NCBI RefSeq assembly: GCF_000702625.1
Contig: NZ_JNIS01000001.1
Coordinates: forward strand, 2,856,001-2,920,000
Direction: 5' to 3'
Source: Exiguobacterium oxidotolerans JCM 12280
GTDB lineage: Bacteria; Bacillota; Bacilli; Exiguobacteriales; Exiguobacteriaceae
DNA: 64,000 nucleotides
A program made the position numbers and the translations under genes. The notes beneath the pieces are model-generated. The model was not told where the DNA came from, made no database searches, and saw only the letters and a list, made by a program, of their open reading frames with translations. Positions 26,578-34,324 of this stretch are shown piece by piece; the first letter of the stretch is position 1, and every line of letters begins with the position of its first letter.

Positions 26578-27450
26578 TTACGCGTCAAAAATCATATCAC
26601 TTAATGCGCCTGTATAAAGGCGCGTTTCTGTCGTTAAGACGATTTGGTTTTTGCGCATCTTGATGGTTCCGGATAAGTGCTCCTGTTGCTCCGATAAAAA
26701 GGACATCCGCCCTTGCTCGACATACCGTTTTCCTTGTTGCTGTAAGACGTGGGTCTGCTGATTATCCGTCGAGACGAGATAGTCTTTGTAGATAGCAAAA
26801 TCCGTAAACGGCCGTTTCGGTGCGTGGAATGCCTGACTCGTTCCTCCTTGCAGTTGAACGATCCGGTAGTCGGAGTAATAAAAGAACCAGACATCATTCG
26901 CGGACGAGACGTTCATTGCGTAACAGTCATCGATGGGATAGTCGCGATTTTTAAAGACGACTTTCCCCTGGTCGTTAAAAGCGACGAGACCGAACGATCC
27001 AACTGAATTGGTCGCGGCGTCAGCAAAGACGCCTTCATCGAAATAGCTGACCCAAATGTGGTCACGCTCATCGACTTGGACATTTTGAATGCCGTCGTCG
27101 AGACAATAACCGTCAGTCAGATGACCGACTTGATCGTAAATAAAAGCATTCGGTAACCATGATCCGTCGACATCGTCATCACAACGCGAGGCGACGAGCA
27201 GGATCCGTCCGTCAGAAAACGATTCGACATAACTGAAGTCAACGTCTTCCTGGGCGATGATGATCGTATTGCGCCACTCATCGTGAATTCGATGGACATG
27301 CAAGACGGGGCGGTGCCGTTTTTCATCGTAGATTTGTTCGACGAGAAGAATATGACCGGCAATCGTCAGTCCCGTCGCGATATGCGTTCCGCGGATATGT
27401 GAGGCGGTGACACGATCCAGATGCATGGTTACGGTTTTGGATGTCTCCAA
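26578..27450 (-). CDS. Hypothetical beta-propeller-like protein
   Basis: A 290-residue soluble protein with no signal peptide. It contains repeated strands with aromatic-Asp patterns such as DERDHIWVSYFDEG, SSANDVWFFYYSDY and FTDFAIYKDYLVSTD, typical of WD40- or YVTN-like beta propellers. Function unknown. The TTG start at 27450 follows AAGGAGTG; the next ATG is nine codons on. It lies just after the terminator of dedA on the same strand. Confidence 0.65.
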   Translation of the reverse strand: METSKTVTMHLDRVTASHIRGTHIATGLTIAGHILLVEQIYDEKRHRPVLHVHRIHDEWRNTIIIAQEDVDFSYVESFSDGRILLVASRCDDDVDGSWLPNAFIYDQVGHLTDGYCLDDGIQNVQVDERDHIWVSYFDEGVFADAATNSVGSFGLVAFNDQGKVVFKNRDYPIDDCYAMNVSSANDVWFFYYSDYRIVQLQGGTSQAFHAPKRPFTDFAIYKDYLVSTDNQQTHVLQQQGKRYVEQGRMSFLSEQQEHLSGTIKMRKNQIVLTTETRLYTGALSDMIFDA

Positions 27451-27467
27451 TACAAATCACTCCTTTT

Positions 27468-27497
27468 AAAAAAAGCCTGTCGCAGTAGGACAGGCTG
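27468..27497 (-). terminator. Terminator of dedA gene
   Basis: Arms AGCCTGTC (27474-27481) and GACAGGCT (27489-27496), followed on the minus strand by T7. The ribosome site of the next minus-strand gene begins right after it. Confidence 0.8.
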
Positions 27498-27505
27498 TAA
27501 ACAGA

Positions 27506-28099
27506 TTATGTCGTACGTTGGCGTTTCTTGAGGGCGACGTACAAGACGATCATGACGACCGCTGCGATTAGGATGCCGTTCGTATACGGAGCGGCGACGT
27601 CTTTAATCGAGCGCCAGTTCGTTCCGAGCGTCTCACCGAGGTAGAGAAATAAAATCGACCACGGGATGATGGCGAGAATCGTGTAGATTGAGAACTTTGT
27701 TTGATCCATCTTCGCGAGACCAGCCGGAATCGAGATCGCGTGGCGGACGACGGGGATGAACCGTGCCCCGAAGATGACACCTTGTCCGTATTTGACGAAC
27801 CAGCGTTCCGCGAGATCAAGATGGTGTTCCGTGATCAATAAATATTTTCCGTACTTTAAGATGAGTGGACGACCGCCATAGCGGGCGAACCAGTACAAAA
27901 ATAATTGCGAGAATAATCCACCGATGACAGCGGCGACGACAGCGAGCGGCCAGCCGATCGTCCCTTGAGAAATCATGAATCCACCATAGGATAAGACGAT
28001 CTCACTCGGGATGATTTCAATCATCAAGCCAAGCGCGATTCCGAAATAACCTAAGTCAGCTAAATATAGTAAGACGGTATTGACGACGCTAGATAACAC
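27506..28099 (-). CDS. DedA family membrane protein
   Basis: A 197-residue protein of the DedA/SNARE-associated (VTT) family. Landmarks are PSEIVLSYGGFM, GARFIPVVRHAISIPAGLAKM and the proline-rich re-entrant loops. DedA proteins flip lipids: undecaprenyl phosphate (UptA branch) or phosphatidylethanolamine (PetA branch). Which branch this belongs to is not clear from sequence. The start has AAGGAGTGTG before it. Confidence 0.88.
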   Translation of the reverse strand: MLSSVVNTVLLYLADLGYFGIALGLMIEIIPSEIVLSYGGFMISQGTIGWPLAVVAAVIGGLFSQLFLYWFARYGGRPLILKYGKYLLITEHHLDLAERWFVKYGQGVIFGARFIPVVRHAISIPAGLAKMDQTKFSIYTILAIIPWSILFLYLGETLGTNWRSIKDVAAPYTNGILIAAVVMIVLYVALKKRQRTT

Positions 28100-28164
28100 G
28101 TTTCACACTCCTTTAGTTGCACTTCATTCCTTCATTTTAGAGAAGTCCGGTCGAAATGGGAAGA

Positions 28165-28203
28165 AAAAAATCACCCCGTCGTTAAAACGAGATGATTTCT
28201 TTA
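28165..28203 (-). terminator. Terminator of the antiporter gene
   Basis: Minus-strand arms AAATCATCTCGTT and ACGGGGTGATTT, imperfect in the middle, followed by a T-run. Confidence 0.6.
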
Positions 28204-29526
28204 TTAAAGAATGACGGCAGCAATCGTACCGAAAATCAGTAATGGTAAGTTGTAGTGTAAGAATGTCGGAATGACCGTTTCACGCATGTGATCGTGTTGT
28301 CCGTCGGCATTCAATCCGCTCGTCGGTCCGAGTGTTGAATCACTCGCCGGACTACCGGCGTCACCGAGTGCACCGGCTGTTCCGATGATGGCAATCGTCG
28401 CCTCGAGACTGAATCCGTACTGGATACAGAGCGGGACGAAGATGGCGGCGATGACCGGAATTGTCGAGAAACTTGAACCGATACCGACCGTGACGAGGAG
28501 TCCGATCGATAACATGACGAAGGCAGCGACGAGCTGCGAATCGCCCATCAACGATTTTGAGTTTTCGACGAGTGGTTCGATATCACCTGTCTCACGTAAA
28601 ACGTTTGAGAAGCCGTTCGCTGAAATCATGACGAATCCGATGAACGACATCATCCGCATACCGCGTGTGATGACATCGTCTGCTTCGCTGAAGCGGACGA
28701 GTCGTAACACGAGGAAGAGCAGGAGACCGGTCGTCGCAGCGATGATCATCGATTCAGTCGTCAACTGGACGACGAGCGTCGCGATGACGACAATTGAACT
28801 CAGTAATAATTTGGATTTCGTGACGACGGGAATCTCGTAATCGTCTGGTGCGATGTTCCGCATCTCATATTCACGCGGTTTTCGGTAATTGTATAGACCG
28901 AGTAACAATCCGAACAACATCCCGAGCGCCGGGATTGCCATCGCTTTGATGACCGATGCGCCAGCGGTGTCCATCCCGTTTTCTTGTAAGTTCGGTAACA
29001 GAATCTGATTGAGATAGATATCACCGAAACCGATTGGTAAAAACATATACGGTGTGACGAGACCAAACGTCATGATAATCGCCATCCGGCGCCGGTCAAT
29101 CTTCAAATCATTGAACAGACCGAGTAACGGCGGGATGATGATCGGAATGAAGGCGATGTGAATCGGCAAGACGTTTTGTGAACTGATTGCGAGTAATAAA
29201 ATCGCGAACATGATGAACCCTTTTAACTTCTTGACCGACGTCGCATCGGCACTGCCTTTTGAGCGAGCAATCAAGCTATGTGCGAGGGCGTCCGGCAGCC
29301 CGGTTTTTGACAGGGCGACGGCAAACGCACCGAGCAGGGCATAACTGAGGGCAATTTCTGCGCCGGCTCCAAGACCACCTGAGAAACTTTCAATCGTTTT
29401 CGTTAGACCAAGACCGCCGAGCAAACCACCGGCGAGAGCGCTGATGACCATCGCGAGGACGATGTGGACACGGAAGATGGCTAAGACAAATAAAAGGATA
29501 ACGGCTAAAACAACAGCATTGAACAT
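28204..29526 (-). CDS. Na+/H+ antiporter family protein (NhaC-like)
   Basis: A 440-residue protein with about 12 hydrophobic segments. GLGAGAEIALSYALLGAFAVALSKTGLP and GTAGALGDAGSPASDSTLGPTSGLNADGQHDH are landmarks of the NhaC-type ion-transporter superfamily. Relatives exchange sodium for protons or transport organic acids. It is transcribed alone from a consensus-like promoter that overlaps a long palindrome. Confidence 0.82.
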   Translation of the reverse strand: MFNAVVLAVILLFVLAIFRVHIVLAMVISALAGGLLGGLGLTKTIESFSGGLGAGAEIALSYALLGAFAVALSKTGLPDALAHSLIARSKGSADATSVKKLKGFIMFAILLLAISSQNVLPIHIAFIPIIIPPLLGLFNDLKIDRRRMAIIMTFGLVTPYMFLPIGFGDIYLNQILLPNLQENGMDTAGASVIKAMAIPALGMLFGLLLGLYNYRKPREYEMRNIAPDDYEIPVVTKSKLLLSSIVVIATLVVQLTTESMIIAATTGLLLFLVLRLVRFSEADDVITRGMRMMSFIGFVMISANGFSNVLRETGDIEPLVENSKSLMGDSQLVAAFVMLSIGLLVTVGIGSSFSTIPVIAAIFVPLCIQYGFSLEATIAIIGTAGALGDAGSPASDSTLGPTSGLNADGQHDHMRETVIPTFLHYNLPLLIFGTIAAVIL

Positions 29527-29557
29527 AACTTTAAAACCACACTTTCTTTTGGTATCA

Positions 29558-29583
29558 CTGTACTATACTAAAGTATCATACAG
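29558..29583. promoter_or_regulatory. 26-bp imperfect palindrome over the antiporter promoter
   Basis: Arms CTGTA (29558-29562) and TACAG (29579-29583) with inner arms ATACT and AGTAT around a two-base centre. The minus-strand -10 box lies inside it, so a dimeric repressor bound here would block RNA polymerase. I do not recognise the regulator. Confidence 0.6.
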
Positions 29584-29603
29584 ACCGTTCTTTTTGCTGT
29601 CAA
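29575..29603 (-). promoter_or_regulatory. Promoter of the antiporter gene
   Basis: Minus-strand TTGACA (29598-29603), 17-bp spacer, TATGAT (29575-29580). Confidence 0.75.
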
Positions 29604-29614
29604 GAAAAAAACAT

Positions 29615-29645
29615 GAAAAGGCACGACCGGTGTCGGTCGTGCCTC
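29615..29645 (-). terminator. Terminator of the carbonic anhydrase gene
   Basis: Perfect nine-pair arms GGCACGACC (29620-29628) and GGTCGTGCC (29635-29643), with T-rich sequence after it on the minus strand. Confidence 0.82.
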
Positions 29646-29668
29646 CTTTCTACTATATAAAGACAGGT

Positions 29669-30220
29669 TTAGCAATCGACGCGGTCGAGTTTCCCTGTCC
29701 CTGGGTCGATGACGAGTCCATGGACGTTTGTGCCGGGTGGTAATAACGGATGGTTTTTAATTAAACCAACGGAATGGCCAACGTTTTCTTCGACTGACGT
29801 GAATCCACGTAACCATTGCTGTAAGTCGACACCGGAGGCTTCGAGTGTCTTTAAGACTTGTTGATTGATGCCGCGTCCTTCCATCTCGGCAATCATCTTC
29901 GCCGGATCAATTGTACTCATGCCGCAGTCGTGGTGACCGATGACGATGACTTCTTCTGCACCGAGTGCATAAAGCGCAACGAGAATCGAGCGCATGACGG
30001 AACCGAATGGATGCGAGAGGACGGCCCCTGCATTTTTAATGATCTTCGCATCGCCGTTTTTGAGACCGAGCGCGTGCGGGAGGAGTTCCGTCAAGCGGGC
30101 ATCCATACACGTTAAGATCACGACCTTTTTATCAGGGAATTTATCCGAGATGAATTGTTCGTATTGTTTTTCTTCGACGAATTGTTCGTTGAACGCAAGC
30201 ATTTGATTGACGATTGTCAT
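29669..30220 (-). CDS. Beta-class carbonic anhydrase
   Basis: A 183-residue beta-carbonic anhydrase that interconverts CO2 and bicarbonate. The CxDxR motif CMDAR gives zinc ligand Cys38 with catalytic Asp40 and Arg42, and HHDC gives His96 and Cys99, so the site is complete. The short length resembles B. subtilis YbcF/YvdA. ATG follows GAAGGAGGAAG. It is divergent from adhE across a 332-base regulatory region, and a TGTGA-N6-TCACA site lies about 60 bases upstream of its probable start point. Confidence 0.92.
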   Translation of the reverse strand: MTIVNQMLAFNEQFVEEKQYEQFISDKFPDKKVVILTCMDARLTELLPHALGLKNGDAKIIKNAGAVLSHPFGSVMRSILVALYALGAEEVIVIGHHDCGMSTIDPAKMIAEMEGRGINQQVLKTLEASGVDLQQWLRGFTSVEENVGHSVGLIKNHPLLPPGTNVHGLVIDPGTGKLDRVDC

Positions 30221-30262
30221 AAAACTTCCTCCTTCAAAACAAATAAATATGTATCTTTTAAT

Positions 30263-30292
30263 AGATTACACGATGTTTTGTCCGTCAGACAA
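30263..30292 (-). promoter_or_regulatory. Promoter of the carbonic anhydrase gene
   Basis: Minus-strand TTGTCT, 18-bp spacer, TAATCT. Confidence 0.5.
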
Positions 30293-30308
30293 GCAAAGAA
30301 AATAGGTG

Positions 30309-30326
30309 CTGTGAGAAAAGTCACAG
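30309..30326. promoter_or_regulatory. TGTGA-type palindrome 1 (Fnr/Crp- or Rex-like)
   Basis: CTGTGAGAAAAGTCACAG: perfect six-base arms around six bases. It matches the Crp/Fnr pattern TGTGA-N6-TCACA exactly. It lies between the carbonic anhydrase and adhE promoters. Confidence 0.6.
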
Positions 30327-30373
30327 GCAAGGAATTCAAAAAGGATGCCTTGTCCGACAACACCTTTTGAGAA

Positions 30374-30387
30374 TGAGAGCGTTTTCA
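30374..30387 (+). promoter_or_regulatory. cre-like CcpA site upstream of adhE
   Basis: TGAGAGCGTTTTCA fits the catabolite-response consensus TGWAARCGYTWNCW at 13 of 14 positions. It lies about 45 bases before the -35 box. CcpA control of fermentative dehydrogenases is well known in Bacilli. Confidence 0.55.
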
Positions 30388-30390
30388 ATG

Positions 30391-30408
30391 ATGTGAAATA
30401 GTTCACAG
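30391..30408. promoter_or_regulatory. TGTGA-type palindrome 2 (Rex- or Fnr-like)
   Basis: TGTGAA-ATAG-TTCACA (30392-30407) is a perfect inverted repeat that fits both Rex (TTGTGAA-N4-TTCACAA) and Crp/Fnr (TGTGA-N6-TCACA). It lies nine bases before the adhE -35 box. Confidence 0.65.
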
Positions 30409-30416
30409 GATGGTCA

Positions 30417-30445
30417 TGCACAAATCATCAAAAAGGCGGTATGAT
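30417..30445 (+). promoter_or_regulatory. Promoter of adhE
   Basis: TGCACA, 17-bp spacer, GG-TATGAT. Palindromes 2 and 3 bracket it. Confidence 0.5.
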
Positions 30446-30449
30446 TGAT

Positions 30450-30467
30450 TTGTGAAGGAAAGCACAA
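30450..30467. promoter_or_regulatory. TGTGA-type palindrome 3 (Rex-like) at adhE start point
   Basis: TTGTGAAGGAAAGCACAA, with arms TTGTG and CACAA, covers the predicted transcription start. This is the classical position for Rex repression of adhE. Confidence 0.6.
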
Positions 30468-30552
30468 ACTATTGAATATCAGCTTGGCATTCCTAACATC
30501 TAGTAGGGAAATGCAGACTCAGATTCGTTCCAAAATAGGGAGGAAACCTAAC

Positions 30553-33144
30553 ATGGCTGTCAAAGAAAAAATCAAACAAGACGTATCACCTGTCGAACAA
30601 ACGATCAATAAAATCGTCGCAAAAGGTCAAACCGCATTACAAGAATTATTAACATTTGATCAAGAGAAAATCGATACGATCGTCCGTGACATGGCGCTTG
30701 CCGGTCTCGAACGTCACGTTGAACTGGCACGACTCGCCGTAGAAGAAACAGGACGTGGTGTCTTTGAAGATAAAATGATTAAAAATATGTTTGCGACGGA
30801 ATATATCTATAACAGTCTCCGTGAAGAAAAAACGGTCGGTATCTTAGAAGAAGATGTTCAAAACGGTATCACGTACATCGCGGAACCGGTCGGTGTCGTC
30901 TGTGGCGTCACACCTGTGACGAATCCGACATCAACGACGATGTTCAAAGCGTTGATCGCGATTAAAACACGAAACCCGATCGTGTTCGCCTTCCACCCGT
31001 CAGCGCAAAACTGTTCACTCGAAGCTGCAAAAACATTACGCGATGCTGCCGTCAAAGCGGGTGCACCAAAAGATTGTATCCAGTGGGTCGAACAACCGTC
31101 ACTCGAAGCAACAAAAGTCTTGATGAACCATACGGATATCGCGATGGTTCTTGCGACCGGCGGAGCCGGCATGGTCAAATCAGCCTATTCAACAGGTAAG
31201 CCGGCACTCGGTGTCGGACCAGGGAACGTTCCATGTTACATCGAAAAAACAGCGAAAATCAAACGTGCCGTCAGTGACCTTGTCCTTTCAAAAACGTTTG
31301 ATAACGGAATGATTTGTGCATCGGAGCAAGCGGTCATCATCGATCAGGAAATCTACGCGGAAGTTCGTGCGGAGATGGAAGCACTCGGTTGCTATTTCTG
31401 TACAGCAGATGAGAAAAAACGTCTCGAAGCGCTCGTCATCAAAACCGATACATGTGCCGTCAATGCCGACATCGTCGGGAAACCGGCAACCTGGATCGCA
31501 GCAAAAGCCGGCATCGACGTCCCGAGCAACACTGTCATGCTTGTCGCAGAACTTGAAAAAGTCGGCTCAGAAGAACCACTCTCACACGAAAAACTAAGCC
31601 CTGTCCTTGGTGCGTATAGCGTCCAGTCAACAGAAGATGCGTTCCATGTTGCTGAACGGATGCTTGAAATCGGTGGACTCGGTCATACGGCAGTCATCCA
31701 TACGACGAATGACGACTTGATGACGGCGTTCGGAATGCGGATGAAAGCCTGCCGGATTCTCGTCAACAGCCCATCAGCACACGGCGGGATTGGTGATCTG
31801 TATAACGAATTGACGCCATCACTGACACTCGGTTGCGGATCGTACGGGAAAAACTCCGTCTCTGAAAACGTAACGGCGAAACATTTACTCAATGTCAAAA
31901 AGGTGGCGAGACGACGCGTGAACATGCAGTGGTTCAAAGTACCGGAAAAGATTTTCTTTGAAAAAAATTCAGTCCAATACTTGAAATCGATTCAAGATGT
32001 CTCACGTGCGTTGATCGTCACCGATCAAGCGATGGTCGAGTTCGGCTACGCGGATAAAGTCATCCGCAACTTACCGGCAGGCGTCAGCTACCGGATCTTT
32101 GACCAAGTCGAACCGGATCCATCGGTAACGACCGTTCAAGTCGGAGCGCAAGCGATGCGCGATTTTAAACCAGACTTAATCATCGCCCTTGGTGGCGGAT
32201 CAGCGATGGATGCAGCGAAAGGCATGTGGCTCTTCTACGAGCAACCGAACGAAACGTTCTCGAACTTACGTCAAAAATTCCTCGATATCCGGAAACGGGC
32301 CTATAAATTCCCGGCGCTCGGTAACAAAGCGAAGTTCGTCGCGATTCCGACGACATCCGGTACAGGCTCTGAAGTCACACCGTTCACCGTCATCACGGAT
32401 AAAGAGAAAAACGTCAAGTATCCGATTGCTGACTATGCGTTAACACCAGACGTCGCAATCGTTGATCCGGAATTCGTCATGACGGTCCCGGCATCAATCA
32501 CGGCGGATACCGGAATGGACGTCCTGACCCACGCGACAGAAGCTTTCGTCTCCGTCCTCGCGAACGACTACACGGATGGACTGGCGTTAAAAGCAATCAA
32601 GATGATTTTCGACTACTTACCACGCGCTTATGCGAATGGTGACGATGCCGAAGCGCGCGAAAAAGTTCACAATGCCTCAACGATGGCCGGCATGGCGTTC
32701 GCCAATGCTTTCCTCGGGATTAACCACTCGATCGCACACAAAATCGGTGGGGAGTTCCACACGCCACATGGTCGGACGAATGCAATTCTAATGCCACACG
32801 TCATCCGCTACAATGCAGCGAAACCGACGAAACTCGCTTCGTTCCCGAAATATGAATCATTCATCGCCGATGAACGGTACGCAGAAATCGCCCGTTATCT
32901 CGGACTACCGGCAGCGACGACGGAGCAAGGTGTCGAATCACTAATCCAAGCGATCACAGAACTCGGACAACAGTTGAACATCAAAATGTCATTCAAAGCC
33001 CAAGGCATCAAAAAAGCCGACTTTGAAGCAAAACTCGATAAGATGGCAGTCGATGCATTCGAGGATCAATGTACAACAGCGAATCCGAAAATGCCGCTCG
33101 TGACGGAACTTCGGAACATCATGGAGCTTGCCTACGAAGGCGTA
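30553..33144 (+). CDS. adhE: Bifunctional acetaldehyde-CoA/alcohol dehydrogenase AdhE
   Basis: A fused enzyme of about 864 residues that reduces acetyl-CoA to acetaldehyde and then ethanol, using two NADH, for redox balance without oxygen. The N-terminal aldehyde dehydrogenase half has the catalytic cysteine near residue 255 (NGMICASEQ). The C-terminal iron-dependent alcohol dehydrogenase starts near residue 450, with the NAD loop GGGSAMDAAK around 546 and iron ligands in MDVLTHATEA, NSIAHKIGG and HGRTNA. Such enzymes form filaments (spirosomes). ATG 30553 follows AGGGAGGAAACC; a start at 30445 would lie over the promoter. The coding stop is at 33145-33147. Upstream palindromes point to NADH- or oxygen-dependent control. 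Confidence 0.95.
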
Positions 33145-33171
33145 TAACAGAGAAAAAAATCATGGCAATCA

Positions 33172-33210
33172 AAAGAGCCTTGCTTCCGGTCGACGGAGGC
33201 AAGGCTTTCG
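33172..33210 (+). terminator. Terminator of adhE
   Basis: Arms AGCCTTGC (33176-33183) and GCAAGGCT (33199-33206), then a short T-rich tail. Confidence 0.75.
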
Positions 33211-33252
33211 TTCGTAATCAAAAGAGACACCGACAAAACTGTCCTGTCATTA

Positions 33253-33281
33253 TTGACAGATATTTCTAAGACCGCTAAAGT
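33253..33281 (+). promoter_or_regulatory. Promoter of the TPP-controlled oxidoreductase operon
   Basis: Consensus TTGACA, 17-bp spacer, TAAAGT, about 20 bases before the aptamer. Confidence 0.65.
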
Positions 33282-33298
33282 GAAGGTAACTTGAATAG

Positions 33299-33387
33299 AA
33301 TCACTAGGGGTGTTACTAAACTGAGATGAGTAGATACTCAAACCCTTTGAACCTGAACTAGTTCGTACTAGCGTAGGGAAGTGTAGA
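33299..33387 (+). promoter_or_regulatory. TPP riboswitch aptamer 2
   Basis: Thi-box blocks are intact: CACTAGGGGTG, CTGAGATGAG, ACCCTTTGAACCTGAACTAG (33352-33371 region) and GCGTAGGGAAGTG. It sits between the adhE terminator with its own promoter upstream and the SDR/LLM gene pair downstream, so it must serve those two genes. Confidence 0.95.
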
Positions 33388-33446
33388 CTCTAATAAACAA
33401 GCGAAGACCAGTCTGTCGGTTTTTTGTTATGTGATTATTTAGACGT

Positions 33447-33482
33447 GCGCAACTTTCCTTTTGGAGAGTTGCGCTTTTTTTT
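33447..33482 (+). terminator. Terminator of TPP riboswitch 2
   Basis: Arms GCGCAACTTTCC (33447-33458) and GGAGAGTTGCGC (33463-33474) followed by eight T. It lies between aptamer and SDR gene and is the likely off-switch. Confidence 0.85.
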
Positions 33483-33534
33483 GTTTACGACTTCGCTATT
33501 TAAGTTGCAAAAGACGATGAAGGAGTGGAAGACA

Positions 33535-34287
33535 GTGAACAGAACAGTGTTAGTGACGGGAAGCAGTCGAGGACTTGGCGCGACGATTGCAAGAGTATTG
33601 GTGAACAAGGGGTTTAAAGTTGTGATTAATTATTATAAGAGCAAGGATGCGGCAGAGGAACTCGTAAATGAGCTTGGTGCAGAACATGCCATTGCCCTGT
33701 ATGCGGATGTCACGAAGCGACAAGACGTCGAGACATTGATGCAGTCAGCGACAGCTCATTACGGACAAATCGATGTCGTGATCAATAATGCATTAGTCGA
33801 TTTTAAGTTCGATCCACGCGCTCAAAAATCATTCATCGATTTGGAATGGGAAGATTATCAAAAACAGTTGGATGGCACGTTGAAAGCAGCGTTCCACGTC
33901 GTGCAAAGTGTTCTGCCGCAATTCATTGAACGAAATAGCGGCACCATCATCAGCATCGGCACGAATCTGTATCAAAACCCGGTAGTTCCCTATCACGAAT
34001 ATACGACGGCAAAAGCAGGATTGATCGGCTTTACGCGTAATCTTGCATCAGAGCTAGGACAGTACGGCATAAACGTGAATGTTGTCTCCGGCGGCTTGTT
34101 GAAAGTGACGGATGCCAGTGCTGTGACGACTGCTGAAGTATTCGAATTGATTGCTCAATCAACTCCGTTAAAAAGAGTGACGACGCCGGAAGAGGTGGCG
34201 CAAATGGTCGCCTTTTTAGCGTCAGAAGCCGCCTCTGGCATTACCGGTCAAAATCTAACCGTAGATGGCGGATTGACGATGAATTGA
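33535..34287 (+). CDS. SDR family oxidoreductase under TPP riboswitch control
   Basis: A 250-residue classical short-chain dehydrogenase of the FabG-like type. The cofactor loop is TGSSRGLG, the NNA motif is INNALVD, the catalytic serine is in SIGTN, and Tyr/Lys are in YTTAK. It ends with the common LTVDGGLTMN. GTG 33535 follows AAGGAGTGG; ATG 33517 overlaps that ribosome site. It lies behind a TPP riboswitch and terminator and 37 bases before an LLM monooxygenase gene. A fatty-acid role is therefore unlikely; a role in handling a thiamin-related compound is inferred from regulation only. The substrate is unknown. Confidence 0.85.
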   Translation: MNRTVLVTGSSRGLGATIARVLVNKGFKVVINYYKSKDAAEELVNELGAEHAIALYADVTKRQDVETLMQSATAHYGQIDVVINNALVDFKFDPRAQKSFIDLEWEDYQKQLDGTLKAAFHVVQSVLPQFIERNSGTIISIGTNLYQNPVVPYHEYTTAKAGLIGFTRNLASELGQYGINVNVVSGGLLKVTDASAVTTAEVFELIAQSTPLKRVTTPEEVAQMVAFLASEAASGITGQNLTVDGGLTMN

Positions 34288-34324
34288 TGTCAGCGTTCAG
34301 GAGAAAGGAGTCAGGGAACTAAAG

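Noticed and set aside
33299-33387. Second TPP riboswitch belonging to adhE
   Set aside because: It lies downstream of the adhE terminator, has its own promoter and precedes its own terminator and the SDR gene.
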